From: Hominisplanchenecus murintestinalis
Lineage (GTDB): Bacteria; Bacillota; Clostridia; Lachnospirales; Lachnospiraceae
Assembly: GCA_004793585.1 (NCBI GenBank)
Contig: SRZB01000026.1
Coordinates: forward strand, 1 to 49,752
Length of the DNA: 49,752 bases
Direction: 5' to 3'
Shown here piece after piece: positions 1-8,174 of this stretch. Numbering within the stretch: the first letter of the stretch is position 1; every line of letters starts with the position of its first letter. The translations under genes were made by a program, and so were the position numbers. The notes under the pieces are model-generated. The model worked only from the letters and a program-made list of their open reading frames with translations, was not told the origin of the DNA and made no database searches.

Positions 1-15
1 CTAATTCCCCCATGA

Positions 16-1572
16 ATGGGGGCTAGGGGGTTGAAGTGTCGAAGACACTTTTTTAAAAGCAGGGAATTTTGTAACAATGGCATTTTCGGGCTTTTCGGGA
101 ACATTTACGCGGAGAGCAGAATGAACCCGAAGAACCTGCAAAACAGCTTTGAGAAAAAGCTCGGCTTCACGGACGAGAGCTACACGGCAGCAGTAGACTC
201 CGGGAGTTACAAAAACTTCGTACACGACGGCGCAGGCTACGGCCTTCATCAATGCACCTATTGGAGCCGGAAGGAGGCTATGCTTGCTTTCCACCAGGCG
301 AAGGGTGCATCTATTGGCGACGCATTGACGCAGGCGGAATTTATTTACAAGGAGCTTTCCGAGAGCTTCCCAGCAGTTCTTAAAGTTCTTAAGACAGCCG
401 CCAGCATCCGGGAGGCTTCCGACGCCGTTCTGCTGCAGTTTGAAAAACCGAAGGACCAGAGCGAAGCCGTCCGAAAGAAACGGGCAAGCTACGGTCAGCA
501 ATACGCGGAGCTTTACGAGGAAAGCAAGGAAGGAGGAAGCGGCATGACGGAAACGCAGGCAAGGCAGAAAGTAGTAGGCATTATGCAGGGCTGGGTGGGG
601 CTTAAGCGTTCCGACCGGAGCCACGCCCCGATCATTGACACATACAACGGACGCACACCGCGCCCCAGGGGGTACAAGGTATCCTACACGGACGCATACT
701 GCGCCACCACGACCAGCGCGGCGGCGATTAAGGCAGGCTTCACGGATATTATACCGGTTGAGTGTTCCTGCTATTATTTGATTGAGCAGGCCAAGGCCAT
801 GGGAATCTGGCAGGAGAACGACGCCCACGTCCCGAAGCCGGGTGACGAAGTTCTTTACGATTGGGACGACGGCCCGAACTACGCGACCACAGACAACCAG
901 GGAGCGCCGGAACACGTCGGAATGGTTGAGGCGATAAGCGGCAGCACGATCCGAGTTATTGAGGGCAATATGAGCGGCGGCGTTGTTGGCCGGAGGAACC
1001 TGCAGATCAACGGCAGATATATCCGGGGCTTTATTTGTCCGGACTACGCCAGCAAGGCAACGGAGCAGGAGCCGGATGCGCCACAGCCTGGCAGCACGGC
1101 AACCGGCGGCGGATTGAGCCGGGACGCGAAGTGGAAGGGAAAAACTACGACCGCGCTGAAGGTAAGGAAGTGGGCCGGAACCGAAAACGGCGAGTGCAGC
1201 TTTAGCCCGCTTAAGGACGGGGAAGAAATAAGCGTATGCGACGAGATCCAGGCGGCGGACGGTTCCCGCTGGTATTACATTAAAAACAAGGCCGGTAAGT
1301 ACGGCTTCGCTTCCGCGAAGTACATTACCGCTGCAGGAGCAGGAGCCAGCGCGGCGCCCGTTTCATTTAAGGCAGGGGACAAAGTAAAAGTTACCGGGAC
1401 TTTCTACGGCAACGGCAACGGAACCGGCGGAGCCATTAAGAAAACCGGCGCGACGATGTACGTTACGGAGCTGGTAGACAAGGCAAAGTATAAATATTAT
1501 ATTGGCCTTGCAGCTAAAAAGGGAGGCGTCCGGCAGGGCTGGGCGGAGCCTTCCATCCTTAAAAAAATTTAA
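16..1572 (+). CDS. Phage-type endolysin: lysozyme, CHAP and SH3-like repeats
   Basis: A 518-residue cell-wall hydrolase. Residues about 20-165 match phage tail-tip lysozyme domains (motif GNIYAESRMNPKNL with the likely catalytic Glu, then GYGLHQCTYWSRK). Residues about 175-345 form a CHAP amidase/peptidase (Cys in TDAYCATTT, His in PEHVGMVE). The C-terminus holds two SH3-like wall-binding segments (about 370-440 and 450-518). The first 15-20 codons look unlike the family, and an in-frame TGA sits directly before the ATG. Removing one T from the six-T run at 49-56 would give a more family-like beginning, so the N-terminus may be frameshifted or cut by the sequence edge. Role is inferred from the family: peptidoglycan cleavage in phage release or DNA transfer. 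Confidence 0.8.
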   Translation: MGARGLKCRRHFFKSREFCNNGIFGLFGNIYAESRMNPKNLQNSFEKKLGFTDESYTAAVDSGSYKNFVHDGAGYGLHQCTYWSRKEAMLAFHQAKGASIGDALTQAEFIYKELSESFPAVLKVLKTAASIREASDAVLLQFEKPKDQSEAVRKKRASYGQQYAELYEESKEGGSGMTETQARQKVVGIMQGWVGLKRSDRSHAPIIDTYNGRTPRPRGYKVSYTDAYCATTTSAAAIKAGFTDIIPVECSCYYLIEQAKAMGIWQENDAHVPKPGDEVLYDWDDGPNYATTDNQGAPEHVGMVEAISGSTIRVIEGNMSGGVVGRRNLQINGRYIRGFICPDYASKATEQEPDAPQPGSTATGGGLSRDAKWKGKTTTALKVRKWAGTENGECSFSPLKDGEEISVCDEIQAADGSRWYYIKNKAGKYGFASAKYITAAGAGASAAPVSFKAGDKVKVTGTFYGNGNGTGGAIKKTGATMYVTELVDKAKYKYYIGLAAKKGGVRQGWAEPSILKKI

Positions 1573-1655
1573 GGATGACTGATTTTAAAACTTGTAGTAT
1601 GATGTGCGGCGGAGGGGGTCTTAGGGGGTAAAACCCAGGCCCCAGGACGCAGGAA

Positions 1656-1693
1656 AAGCCCCGCTGCCGGTTGGCAGTTGGGGCTTAATTTTT
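1656..1693. terminator. Bidirectional intrinsic terminator
   Basis: An imperfect GC-rich hairpin (AAGCCCC GCTGCC with GGCAG TTGGGGCTT, loop GGTT) is followed by TTTTT on the plus strand and by TTTT on the minus strand. It lies between the convergent endolysin and AbrB-like genes and overlaps the stop of the latter. Confidence 0.7.
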
Positions 1694-1879
1694 CGGTTTA
1701 GAAATGATAATTTTGTCGCCATCGAAAGAGGCTACGACCGTTCTATTATTCAGATCCACACCCAGGGCAGCCGCCCAGGGCTTCGGTATTGAGAGCTTGA
1801 AACCAACGGAGCCAGAGCCGCCCTTATTGGCGATCAGATTAAGCTCCCGCGTTTCTTTTCCTTCGTTTATTTTCTTCAT
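1685..1879 (-). CDS. AbrB/MazE/SpoVT-type DNA-binding protein
   Basis: A 64-residue protein. The start at 1879 is chosen because AAAGGAAG lies 8 bases upstream; longer in-frame readings have no good RBS. Residues 15-62 fit the swapped-hairpin AbrB fold (GSVGFKLSIPKPWAAALGV, then the strand VVASFDGDKIIISKP). Such proteins are transition-state regulators or antitoxins. No toxin gene lies beside it, so a free-standing regulator is more likely. A perfect 14-base palindrome just upstream of its start is a candidate autoregulatory operator. It may be the last gene of the minus-strand cluster beginning at 2740, but a 350-base gap separates them. Confidence 0.75.
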   Translation of the reverse strand: MKKINEGKETRELNLIANKGGSGSVGFKLSIPKPWAAALGVDLNNRTVVASFDGDKIIISKPKN

Positions 1880-1895
1880 TTCTTGCACTTCCTTT

Positions 1896-1909
1896 TTGCG
1901 ACGTCGCAA
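1896..1909 (-). promoter_or_regulatory. Perfect 14-bp palindrome, candidate operator of the AbrB-like gene
   Basis: TTGCGACGTCGCAA reads identically on both strands and lies 17-30 bases upstream of the AbrB-like start, next to a TATATAC stretch that could serve as its -10 region. Position and symmetry suggest autoregulation; no binding data. Confidence 0.5.
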
Positions 1910-1916
1910 CGATTTT

Positions 1917-2172
1917 TGTATATAAAAGGCTTCCCGGCCGCCCTTCGGTATAGCCCGACGGGTAGAGCTTGCATAGCTCGGCTTCACATCACCTATTAAC
2001 CTTTCTTCCACGCGCCAGGCGCGGAGCCTACGAGGTTTACGAGTTACACCGTTTCCCCGAAAAACGGTTTTAAGATTTTCACATTAAAAATCAGTAAAAC
2101 TTGTTGAACAGCACGCAGGCCGGGAAGCCTTATTTTATATACAGCACCCATCACTGCAGGCCGGGGAGCCTG
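1917..2172. repeat. Inverted repeat pair in a gene-free stretch
   Basis: The left arm (1917-1939) and right arm (2118-2143) are inverted copies of GGCCGGGAAGCCTT followed by TTATATACA, differing only by three extra bases in the right arm. A third partial copy with its own hairpin, CAGGC CGGGGA GCCTG, sits at 2157-2172. No gene was recognised between 1880 and 2232. The arms are about 180 bases apart. They could be paired terminators, recombination scars or ends of a small non-autonomous element. Confidence 0.5.
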
Positions 2173-2232
2173 CCTTACTTCTTCCCCCTGGACTTTGGAC
2201 CAGGCGTCGGCGGTTTAGTGCCGGGGCAGCAG

Positions 2233-2529
2233 CTACGCCGCCGCCCGTTCAATTTTAAATAACCAGTTTTCCTCGTCTTCGGTTACAAGCCCGAAGTAGG
2301 AGTCCGTCCGGGTAAAGTTGTATTCGATACCGAAGAACTGCAGAAGAACCATTTTATATACTTCCCATTGAGCCTGGCACCAGTCTGCAACCTTGCGCCC
2401 GCGCTTGTATTCTTCGGTATAATATTCATTTACCCGGCAGACGTCCAGGGCCTTGTCCCAGGATATAATACAGCACTCAAGCTCCGTCCCTACTTTCGTT
2501 TTCAAAAACTTTTCTTTATTCAGCTTCAT
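2233..2529 (-). CDS. Hypothetical protein, 98 aa
   Basis: Not recognised. The start at 2529 (MKLNKEKFLK) has AAAGGAG 8 bases upstream and is preferred over a longer reading from 2556. The protein is acidic and aromatic-rich, with no membrane segment and no signal peptide. It includes a KRGRKVADWCQAQWEVYKM helix-like stretch and ends WLFKIERAAA. It follows the 64-residue gene ending at 2546 by 16 bases, so the two are probably co-transcribed from the promoter at 2799-2827. The small size and setting suggest phage or mobile-element cargo. Confidence 0.6.
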   Translation of the reverse strand: MKLNKEKFLKTKVGTELECCIISWDKALDVCRVNEYYTEEYKRGRKVADWCQAQWEVYKMVLLQFFGIEYNFTRTDSYFGLVTEDEENWLFKIERAAA

Positions 2530-2545
2530 AATTGAATCTCCTTTC

Positions 2546-2740
2546 TTACCATTCATTAAGCGCTACTTGCTTCGTTTCGTGATTTATTTCTACCTTATAG
2601 CCGTTTCCGTTTCCGTCCCAGTACAGATCGCCGGTATTGAAGTTAAACCAGTTTATGCAGCTTCTTCTATCTTTCAGATTTTCAGATACATCCGCCAGAG
2701 CTTCCGGGCTTCCTTCTACTTCGTAACCATATGCCAACAT
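2546..2740 (-). CDS. Hypothetical small protein, 64 aa
   Basis: Not recognised. The start has AAAGGCGG about 9 bases upstream and a well-placed sigma-A-type promoter about 60 bases further up. The sequence (MLAYGYEVEGSPEALADV at the start, GDLYWDGNGNGYKVEINHE near the end) is acidic and looks like a compact soluble domain. It is the first gene of a two-gene unit with the 98-residue protein. No function is proposed. Confidence 0.6.
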   Translation of the reverse strand: MLAYGYEVEGSPEALADVSENLKDRRSCINWFNFNTGDLYWDGNGNGYKVEINHETKQVALNEW

Positions 2741-2798
2741 TTATTTTTACCGCCTTTCTTGCTTCCGTTTTTTGTTTCCGTTCCCTTAAGGTGTGTGT

Positions 2799-2827
2799 AT
2801 GGTAACTCTGAAAAGACGGTACGTCAA
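2799..2827 (-). promoter_or_regulatory. Sigma-A-type promoter for the minus-strand small-gene cluster
   Basis: On the minus strand TTGACG (complement of 2822-2827) is separated by 17 bases from TACCAT (complement of 2799-2804), followed by the leader to the start at 2740. The -35 is near consensus; the -10 is weaker. Confidence 0.55.
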
Positions 2828-2893
2828 GCATTTTTTTGAAATATTTTAAAATTTTTTTTGAGGGCTTATTTCCGGCTTTTTCGCTAACAAATA

Positions 2894-3634
2894 GTGGCGT
2901 ACATTAAAATGCTTGCCACAGGCGACGAGCGTTTCAAGGAAAAAATGGATTTGGATATGCAGGTGGCGAAGCTGAAAGTCTTGAAGCAGAGCTATCTTTC
3001 CGAGCATTACGACCTTGAGGACAGGATACTGAAGCACTACCCGCAGGAGATTAAAGACTATGAGGAACGCATTACAGCCTATGGGAATGATGTGGAGATT
3101 GCCAGTCAGCATAAGCCGCAGGGGGAGGATAAGTTCTGCCCCATGACCTTAAAAGGCGTGACCTACAAAGAAAAAGCGGATGCAGGCGAGATGCTTCTTG
3201 CCATCTGTAAGGAAAATCCGTTGTCACAGCCGATAGCAATCGGCAGTTACCGTGGCTTTCAGATGGAGGTTTACTATGATACCGTCAATGCCCACTACTG
3301 TTTAAACCTCTGCGGAATGAGGAAACACAAGGTGGATTTAGGCGTGGACGCTCTGGGCAATCTGACCAGAATTGAAAATGAGATTGCCAAACTCCCTGCC
3401 AGACTGGAAGCCGCCAAGACCAGAAAGGAGGAAACCATCGCACAGCTTGAAACAGCAAAAGAGGAAGTAAAGAAACCATTTGCCTTTGAAAATGAGCTGA
3501 AAGAAAAGACGGAAAGGCTGAACGCCCTCAATATCGAACTGAATCTGAATGAAAAGGACAACGCTGTTATTGACGATGAGCAAGAGCAGAACGGTGAGCC
3601 GGCAGAGAAAAAAAGTGCGGACAGGGAGAGGTAA
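2894..3634 (+). pseudogene. 3' remnant of the ICE helicase/DNA-methylase giant gene
   Basis: These 246 residues match the extreme C-terminus of the very large (over 2,000 aa) SNF2-helicase/methyltransferase proteins of Tn1549-like ICEs. The matching features are the ATGDERFKEKMDLD entry, the QPIAIGSYRGFQM strand pair and a long C-terminal coiled coil (about residues 155-220). All helicase and methylase motifs are missing. Upstream the frame hits TAA at 2885-2887, and the sequence becomes AT-rich and unrelated. A GTG at 2894 without a convincing RBS makes translation doubtful. This point is therefore the deletion or recombination edge of the ICE. Confidence 0.8.
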
Positions 3635-3714
3635 AATCCAGTTTGCACATTTGTATTGCTTTATTTTGGGCAGTATAATAAGTGACGGTAAGAAAAAATC
3701 GGAGGTGAGGAAGA

Positions 3715-4044
3715 ATGTCTGATGCGTTCAGATTTGAAACTTTTGTAGACGTCCACAGCAATATCTTTAATGAATACCTCGGTTCTGTCATCGCAAAGCT
3801 GTCCAGAGAAAATGAGGAATACCGTGCCATAAGAGCTGAAATTGAGAGCCTTTATGAGAAATATCCGAAAGTTTTAGGTGTGTTTGATACGGAAACATCG
3901 GCGGAACTGACCGAGGAGGAATGTGCCGCACTCATTCAAGTGATGGAGCTTAGGAACAAACTTACGGATATGGAGATGCAGTCGGTTTACTTCCGTGGCT
4001 GTTATGACAGCGTAGGGTATCTGAAAAAAGCAGGAATTTTATGA
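3715..4044 (+). CDS. Conserved ICE protein of unknown function, 109 aa
   Basis: Short helical acidic protein (FRFETFVDVHSNIFNEYLG at the start, EECAALIQVMELRNKLTDME in the middle). I recognise the family as one that regularly follows the helicase gene in Clostridia ICEs; its role is unknown. GGAGGTGAGG lies 5 bases upstream of the ATG. No membrane segment is visible. It is likely the last gene of the helicase transcript, before the AT-rich cargo operon. Confidence 0.7.
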   Translation: MSDAFRFETFVDVHSNIFNEYLGSVIAKLSRENEEYRAIRAEIESLYEKYPKVLGVFDTETSAELTEEECAALIQVMELRNKLTDMEMQSVYFRGCYDSVGYLKKAGIL

Positions 4045-4172
4045 TGGACTGACTGAGAAAAAGGCGGTGTTGGTGTGAAAGCTGATGCCGTCTTTTACAT
4101 AACCATGTAGTGGAAAATTTCATAAGTATATGGTAAAATAAACAAAAATTTAAAGTGTGAAAGGTGCCTAAT

Positions 4173-4946
4173 ATGGATTACTATGTGGTTGATGCTTTTA
4201 CTGATAAGTTGTTTAGTGGCAATCCAGCTTGCATATGTGTGTCAGAAAAAACACTTTCCAATGAAGTTATGCAAAATATAGCATTTGAAAATAATTTATC
4301 CGAAACAGCATTTATTTATAAGAATGGCAAGGATTATATATTAAGATGGTTTACGCCATCATTTGAAATAGACCTTTGTGGTCACGCAACATTAGCAGCT
4401 GCTTTTATTGTCTTTAATCACTTAGATTGCAATTCAGATAAAGTTAATTTTGAAACTGTTAGTGGCGTTTTAAGCGTTATTCGAAAAGGGGATTTGTATG
4501 AAATGACTTTTCCAAAAAGAATAGCACAGAGTATTATGAAAAAGCCAGATATTGTTGAATCACTCAGTTTTGAGCCGCTTGAGCTTTATTCTGAACGGGA
4601 TTTATATGTAGTAATGAATAATGAAGAAGAAGTTAAAAATTATATTCCAGATTATACGAAACTTAAAAAATTAGATTCTTGGCTTGGAATTGTAATAACA
4701 GCAAAGGGTAATAATGCTGATTTTGTTTCGAGATATTTTTGTCCAGAATTGATGTTTGAAGACCCAGTAACAGGTTCTGCCCACAGCACTTTAGTACCAA
4801 TATGGAGCAATAAGTTGGGAAAAAATAAACTATTGGCAAAACAATTATCTAAAAGAGGAGGCACTCTCTATTGTGAATGTAGCAATAATAATATAAAAAT
4901 TTCAGGAAATGCAGTCATTTATTCAAAAGGAAGTATTTTGTTATGA
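4173..4946 (+). CDS. PhzF-family isomerase-like protein
   Basis: A 257-residue protein of the PhzF/diaminopimelate-epimerase fold. The start is the ATG at 4173, with AAAGGTG 6 bases upstream; a GTG at 4164 overlaps that RBS and is rejected. Family hallmarks are FSGNPACICV near the N-terminus, NNLSETAF with the catalytic-type Glu, CGHATLAAA, and DPVTGSAHSTLVP in the second half. PhzF proteins isomerise small acids, but most relatives have no assigned substrate. It opens a run of AT-rich genes whose RBSs share the form AGAGGTG or AAAGGTG, suggesting one acquired unit. A phenazine role is unsupported because no other phz gene is near. Confidence 0.85.
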   Translation: MDYYVVDAFTDKLFSGNPACICVSEKTLSNEVMQNIAFENNLSETAFIYKNGKDYILRWFTPSFEIDLCGHATLAAAFIVFNHLDCNSDKVNFETVSGVLSVIRKGDLYEMTFPKRIAQSIMKKPDIVESLSFEPLELYSERDLYVVMNNEEEVKNYIPDYTKLKKLDSWLGIVITAKGNNADFVSRYFCPELMFEDPVTGSAHSTLVPIWSNKLGKNKLLAKQLSKRGGTLYCECSNNNIKISGNAVIYSKGSILL

Positions 4947-5022
4947 CTATGATGCGACCAAATTTTTATTTTTTTAAAGTATAATAGACGCTATGGGGAT
5001 TGAGTAAAGAGGGATAGTTTTA

Positions 5023-5268
5023 ATGAAAGTATTAGATATTTTTTCATGGTTGCCTGCAAAAGAAATTAGTTTGGAACAATTAGAGCAGATTTTTATAGAT
5101 TACAAATCTGGTATTTATAATAGTGAATACATTGTTTTATCTGAACTTCCAAATAATGTATCCGAAGATATTTTGACTTGTAAAAATGAATTGCTGAAAG
5201 AGGGGAAGAAAGTTGCTTTCATTTTAAAAGAAGAAAAAGTCATTGCTGTCATTGGTTATCAAGAGTGA
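5023..5268 (+). CDS. Hypothetical protein, 81 aa
   Basis: Not recognised. It is an acidic, soluble, alpha/beta-looking protein (IFSWLPAKEISLEQLEQIF at the start; a final pair of strands, KVAFILKEEKVIAVIGYQE). A GAGGGAT-type RBS precedes the ATG, and a TATAAT at about 4980-4985 could be its own -10. It sits between the PhzF-like and 148-residue genes in the AT-rich cargo. Confidence 0.6.
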   Translation: MKVLDIFSWLPAKEISLEQLEQIFIDYKSGIYNSEYIVLSELPNNVSEDILTCKNELLKEGKKVAFILKEEKVIAVIGYQE

Positions 5269-5309
5269 CAAAGAGAAAGATGAATTTTATTTGAAAGGTG
5301 TGGTGGTGT

Positions 5310-5756
5310 ATGGAACGGTTTTATAATTATCGGAATATGTCACTTGAGCAACGGAAATTCGCTTTAAATTCTTTAAGCTCCATTGGTTTTTTTCCTGCAT
5401 ATGGAAGTATAAAAACAATGCGTCGGATAATGGATAAGGCATTTGGAGAAAAAATGCCACAGTTTTATTTTGTTTTTAGAGAAAAAGAGCTGATAGGCTA
5501 TATGTTCCTTATTGGTAATGATAAAATGTTTCGTGCATTTCCGTGGCTTGCAATTGATAATCTTGATGAATTGCCAATGAAGATTGTAGAGCCATTAATG
5601 GATATAGCAATTAAGGCATGGAATAATGAGGACGGCAATATTATCAATGCAGACGGTAGTATTACTGAAAAAAGTCTGATTGCTCAAAGCTATAAACAGC
5701 GTTTAGAAAACTACAGGCATGGCACTGGACGACGAAGTGAAAATGAATGCCGTTGA
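5310..5756 (+). CDS. Hypothetical protein, 148 aa
   Basis: Not securely recognised. The ATG at 5310 lies about 10 bases after GAAAGGTG and is preferred to a GTG at 5298 inside the RBS. The centre (FYFVFREKELIGYMFLIG) resembles the core strands of acetyltransferase-like folds, but no acetyl-CoA motif is clear. Residues 1-50 are helical and basic. The gene lies in the AT-rich cargo operon, 26 bases before the NTF2-like gene, and probably shares its mRNA. Confidence 0.6.
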   Translation: MERFYNYRNMSLEQRKFALNSLSSIGFFPAYGSIKTMRRIMDKAFGEKMPQFYFVFREKELIGYMFLIGNDKMFRAFPWLAIDNLDELPMKIVEPLMDIAIKAWNNEDGNIINADGSITEKSLIAQSYKQRLENYRHGTGRRSENECR

Positions 5757-5781
5757 CAACATTAGCTTATAGAGGTGTTGA

Positions 5782-6204
5782 ATGATGAATCAAAGAGAAA
5801 GGATAATCCGTTTGTGGTTTGATATGTGGCTGCAACAAAAAGACTTAGGGATAGATGATATTTTTACGGAAGATGTTATTTATATTGAAAGTTGGAGTCC
5901 GAAATATGAAAACCGTATAATCGTTAAACATTGGTTTGAAGAATGGAACACTCGTGGTAAAGTTCTTGTATGGGATATAAAACAGTACTTCCATAAGGAA
6001 AGCCAAACTATTGTAGAATGGTATTTTAAGAATGAGATGAACGATGGTAGCATTGAGGAATTTGATGGTATGTCACTTATCGAATGGACATCTGATAACA
6101 AAATAAAATTGTTAAAAGAATTTGGCTGTAATTTAAATAATTATAACCCATATCAACATGGCGATGTACCACAATTTAGAAAAGAACAGGCAAATTGGTT
6201 TTGA
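5782..6204 (+). CDS. NTF2-like (SnoaL-type) protein
   Basis: About 140 residues, the normal length for the NTF2-like cone fold: an N-terminal helix (RERIIRLWFDMWLQQKD), IDDIFTEDVIYIESW, then long strands (SQTIVEWYFKNEMNDG, EEFDGMSLIEW). Members are small-molecule enzymes or binding proteins; no catalytic residues can be assigned here. ATG at 5782 or 5785 both fit the AGAGGTG at 5771-5777. It may act on a product of the PhzF-like enzyme, but that is only context. Confidence 0.75.
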   Translation: MMNQRERIIRLWFDMWLQQKDLGIDDIFTEDVIYIESWSPKYENRIIVKHWFEEWNTRGKVLVWDIKQYFHKESQTIVEWYFKNEMNDGSIEEFDGMSLIEWTSDNKIKLLKEFGCNLNNYNPYQHGDVPQFRKEQANWF

Positions 6205-6238
6205 TATAAAATGTGGAAATCATAGAGGTGTCATATTA

Positions 6239-6658
6239 ATGAAAGAATATATAACAAAGCGGGTACATGAATTGTACTGGAAAGAAGATATAAATTGTGC
6301 AAGGACAGCACTTGTCTGTTTGAGCGAATTATTTGAAATTGTCATTGAGCCGCAAACAATCTGGTCTGCGGTTGGATTGCATGGTGCGGGTGGATATAGG
6401 GCACAATGTGGTTTAGTTGAAGGTACGCTTATGTTCATTGGAATTTATCTTCATATGATAGGAAAATCAGAAGATGAAATTGTATCTGCCTGCTATAATT
6501 TTGCGTCTGCCTTTGATAGAGAATTTGGTTCATTAAGATGTTTTGAATTACGTCCTACGGGTTTTTCAGAGAGCGACCCGCCACATATGTGTGAAAACTT
6601 GACTTGTAATGGAATCGGATTTGCATATCAATATATTTTGGGAATCACAGAAAAGTAA
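6239..6658 (+). CDS. C_GCAxxG_C_C-type cysteine-rich protein
   Basis: A 139-residue protein. The ATG at 6239 follows AGAGGTG by 9 bases. Family signature: NCARTALVCLSEL, then GAGGYRAQCGLVEGTLM, then spaced C-terminal cysteines (LRCFELRPTG, PHMCENLTCNG). The family is thought to bind a metal or redox cofactor and often travels with redox genes; its reaction is unknown. The usual GGMGG stretch is replaced by GLHGAGG. Last of the four AGAGGTG-led cargo genes. Confidence 0.75.
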   Translation: MKEYITKRVHELYWKEDINCARTALVCLSELFEIVIEPQTIWSAVGLHGAGGYRAQCGLVEGTLMFIGIYLHMIGKSEDEIVSACYNFASAFDREFGSLRCFELRPTGFSESDPPHMCENLTCNGIGFAYQYILGITEK

Positions 6659-6828
6659 GCAAAAACTAATTTGTTAATGCCCAATAGTTAGAATTGAACA
6701 TTGTTTGATACATAGCTAAATAGAGATAAATTTTCTATATGGTAGATATATAAAAGACGGGATAATTTAAAATTTACAGCCTGGAAGTAAAAGCAGACTT
6801 ATGAAGCAGAATCTAAAGGTAGGACATT

Positions 6829-6990
6829 ATGAAGAAAGCAGCTCTTATATTGAGTATAATATTTATTATTTTAACCTTTGTTGGTGCAGGATATGTTTTG
6901 TATAATGGTGGGAAGATAAATGCGGGATATGCTATTATTCCAATGGTATTTGCCCTTGTTTGTATCGCTTTTTACCGAAATAGAAAGTGA
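6829..6990 (+). CDS. Small membrane protein, 53 aa
   Basis: An open frame with ATG at 6829, RBS AAAGGTAGG and TGA at 6988-6990. Residues 4-23 (LILSIIFIILTFVGAGYVLY) and 33-48 (YAIIPMVFALVCIAFY) form two hydrophobic segments, with a Lys/Arg-rich tail. No family recognised. It is spaced 170 bases after the cysteine-rich protein, so it may have its own promoter. Confidence 0.6.
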   Translation: MKKAALILSIIFIILTFVGAGYVLYNGGKINAGYAIIPMVFALVCIAFYRNRK

Positions 6991-7042
6991 CTATTTTATG
7001 TTTATCTGTAAATCATGATTGGAATTAAATACTATTTTACAT

Positions 7043-7078
7043 AGCCGAGAGGTTTTCATTTACGAAAATCTTTCGGCT
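7043..7078 (+). terminator. Hairpin before the TOPRIM gene
   Basis: AGCCGAGAGGTTTTC pairs with GAAAATCTTTCGGCT around the loop ATTTAC. No strong U-tract follows, so it may be a processing or attenuation hairpin at the border between cargo and transfer module. Confidence 0.5.
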
Positions 7079-7109
7079 AATTGTATTTATGGAGGTGATT
7101 TTTATTTGA

Positions 7110-8099
7110 ATGAGAGCATCTAAACCCTATATGCAGATTGATCCAGACGTGCTTGAACGGGCAAGGCAGATAGACCTGCTTTCCTATCTCAGAGCCTATG
7201 AGCCGACCAATCTTGTCAAAGTCAAAGGCACAACGAACGTGTACTGTACCGCAGAGCATGACAGCCTAAAGATTTCCAACGGCAAATGGTACTGGTGGTC
7301 GAGGGGCTTCGGCGGATATTCCGCCCTTGATTATCTGATGAAAGTTAAGGAATACGGCTTTGTAGAAGCCGTGGAAATCCTCACGGGGCAGACGATGGCG
7401 GACTGGAAGCCGCCGCCCCCTGCCGTGAAAAAAGACGAGCCAAAGGTGCTGCTCCTGCCGCCGAAAAACAAAAATTGCGACAGGGTGGCGAAGTATCTTT
7501 TCGGGCGTGGCATTGATTATCAGCTTATCCAGGAGTGCATCGCCGAGGGGATTATTTTCGAGAGTGCCGACTACCACAACACCGTTTTTATCGGCAAGGA
7601 TGAAAGCGGAACGCCCAAATACGCCGCCTGCCGTGGCACAATCAGCAGCTTTAAGCGTGATGCATCGGGCAGCGACAAGCGGTATTCGTTTCGGCTTCTG
7701 GCGAGAGAACCGTGTGCTTCGGTGCATTTATTTGAAGCCGCCATTGATTTATTATCCTATGCCACCTATTTAAAATGTGAGGGAAAGGATTATAAGGCAG
7801 AGAATCTTCTCTCCCTGTCGGGCGTGTATCAGCCAAAGAAAGAGATAAAGGACAGCAAAATCCCCGTTGCCCTCACGACTTTTTTGAAAGCAAACCCACA
7901 AATTAAAACTATATTTCTGCATCTGGATAAGGACAGGGCAGGTCGGTTATGTACCGCTGCCCTAACAGAATTATTGAAGAAAGATTATAAAATCGTTGAT
8001 GAACCGCCGCCAGTCGGCAAGGACTTCAACGATTTTTTAATGTCATATCTGGGGATTGCAAGGCAGAAACAGAGCCGTGAAAGGGGGGATGCCCGTTGA
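7110..8099 (+). CDS. DUF3991/TOPRIM ICE primase-like protein
   Basis: A 329-residue protein. The N-terminal DUF3991 domain (about residues 15-100) includes VYCTAEHDSLKI and WYWWSRGFGGYSALDYL. The C-terminal TOPRIM-like half includes VHLFEAAIDLLSY and IFLHLDKDRAGR, with the acidic metal residues, then VGKDFNDFL. Proteins of this arrangement are regular companions of the relaxase in Tn916/Tn1549-type ICEs and probably prime or process transferred DNA. GGAGGTG lies 12 bases upstream of the ATG, rather far. GC content rises sharply relative to the preceding cargo, marking return to the ICE backbone. Confidence 0.85.
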   Translation: MRASKPYMQIDPDVLERARQIDLLSYLRAYEPTNLVKVKGTTNVYCTAEHDSLKISNGKWYWWSRGFGGYSALDYLMKVKEYGFVEAVEILTGQTMADWKPPPPAVKKDEPKVLLLPPKNKNCDRVAKYLFGRGIDYQLIQECIAEGIIFESADYHNTVFIGKDESGTPKYAACRGTISSFKRDASGSDKRYSFRLLAREPCASVHLFEAAIDLLSYATYLKCEGKDYKAENLLSLSGVYQPKKEIKDSKIPVALTTFLKANPQIKTIFLHLDKDRAGRLCTAALTELLKKDYKIVDEPPPVGKDFNDFLMSYLGIARQKQSRERGDAR

Positions 8100-8174
8100 T
8101 TGTTGGATGATTTTTTCTGATTGAAAGAGCCAGAAATTAAAGAAGAATTGACAAAGAAAGAGAGGGATTTGCCA

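Noticed and set aside
1-915. Minus-strand 304-codon open frame at the window start
   Set aside because: Antisense to the well-supported endolysin; no recognisable domain, odd composition.
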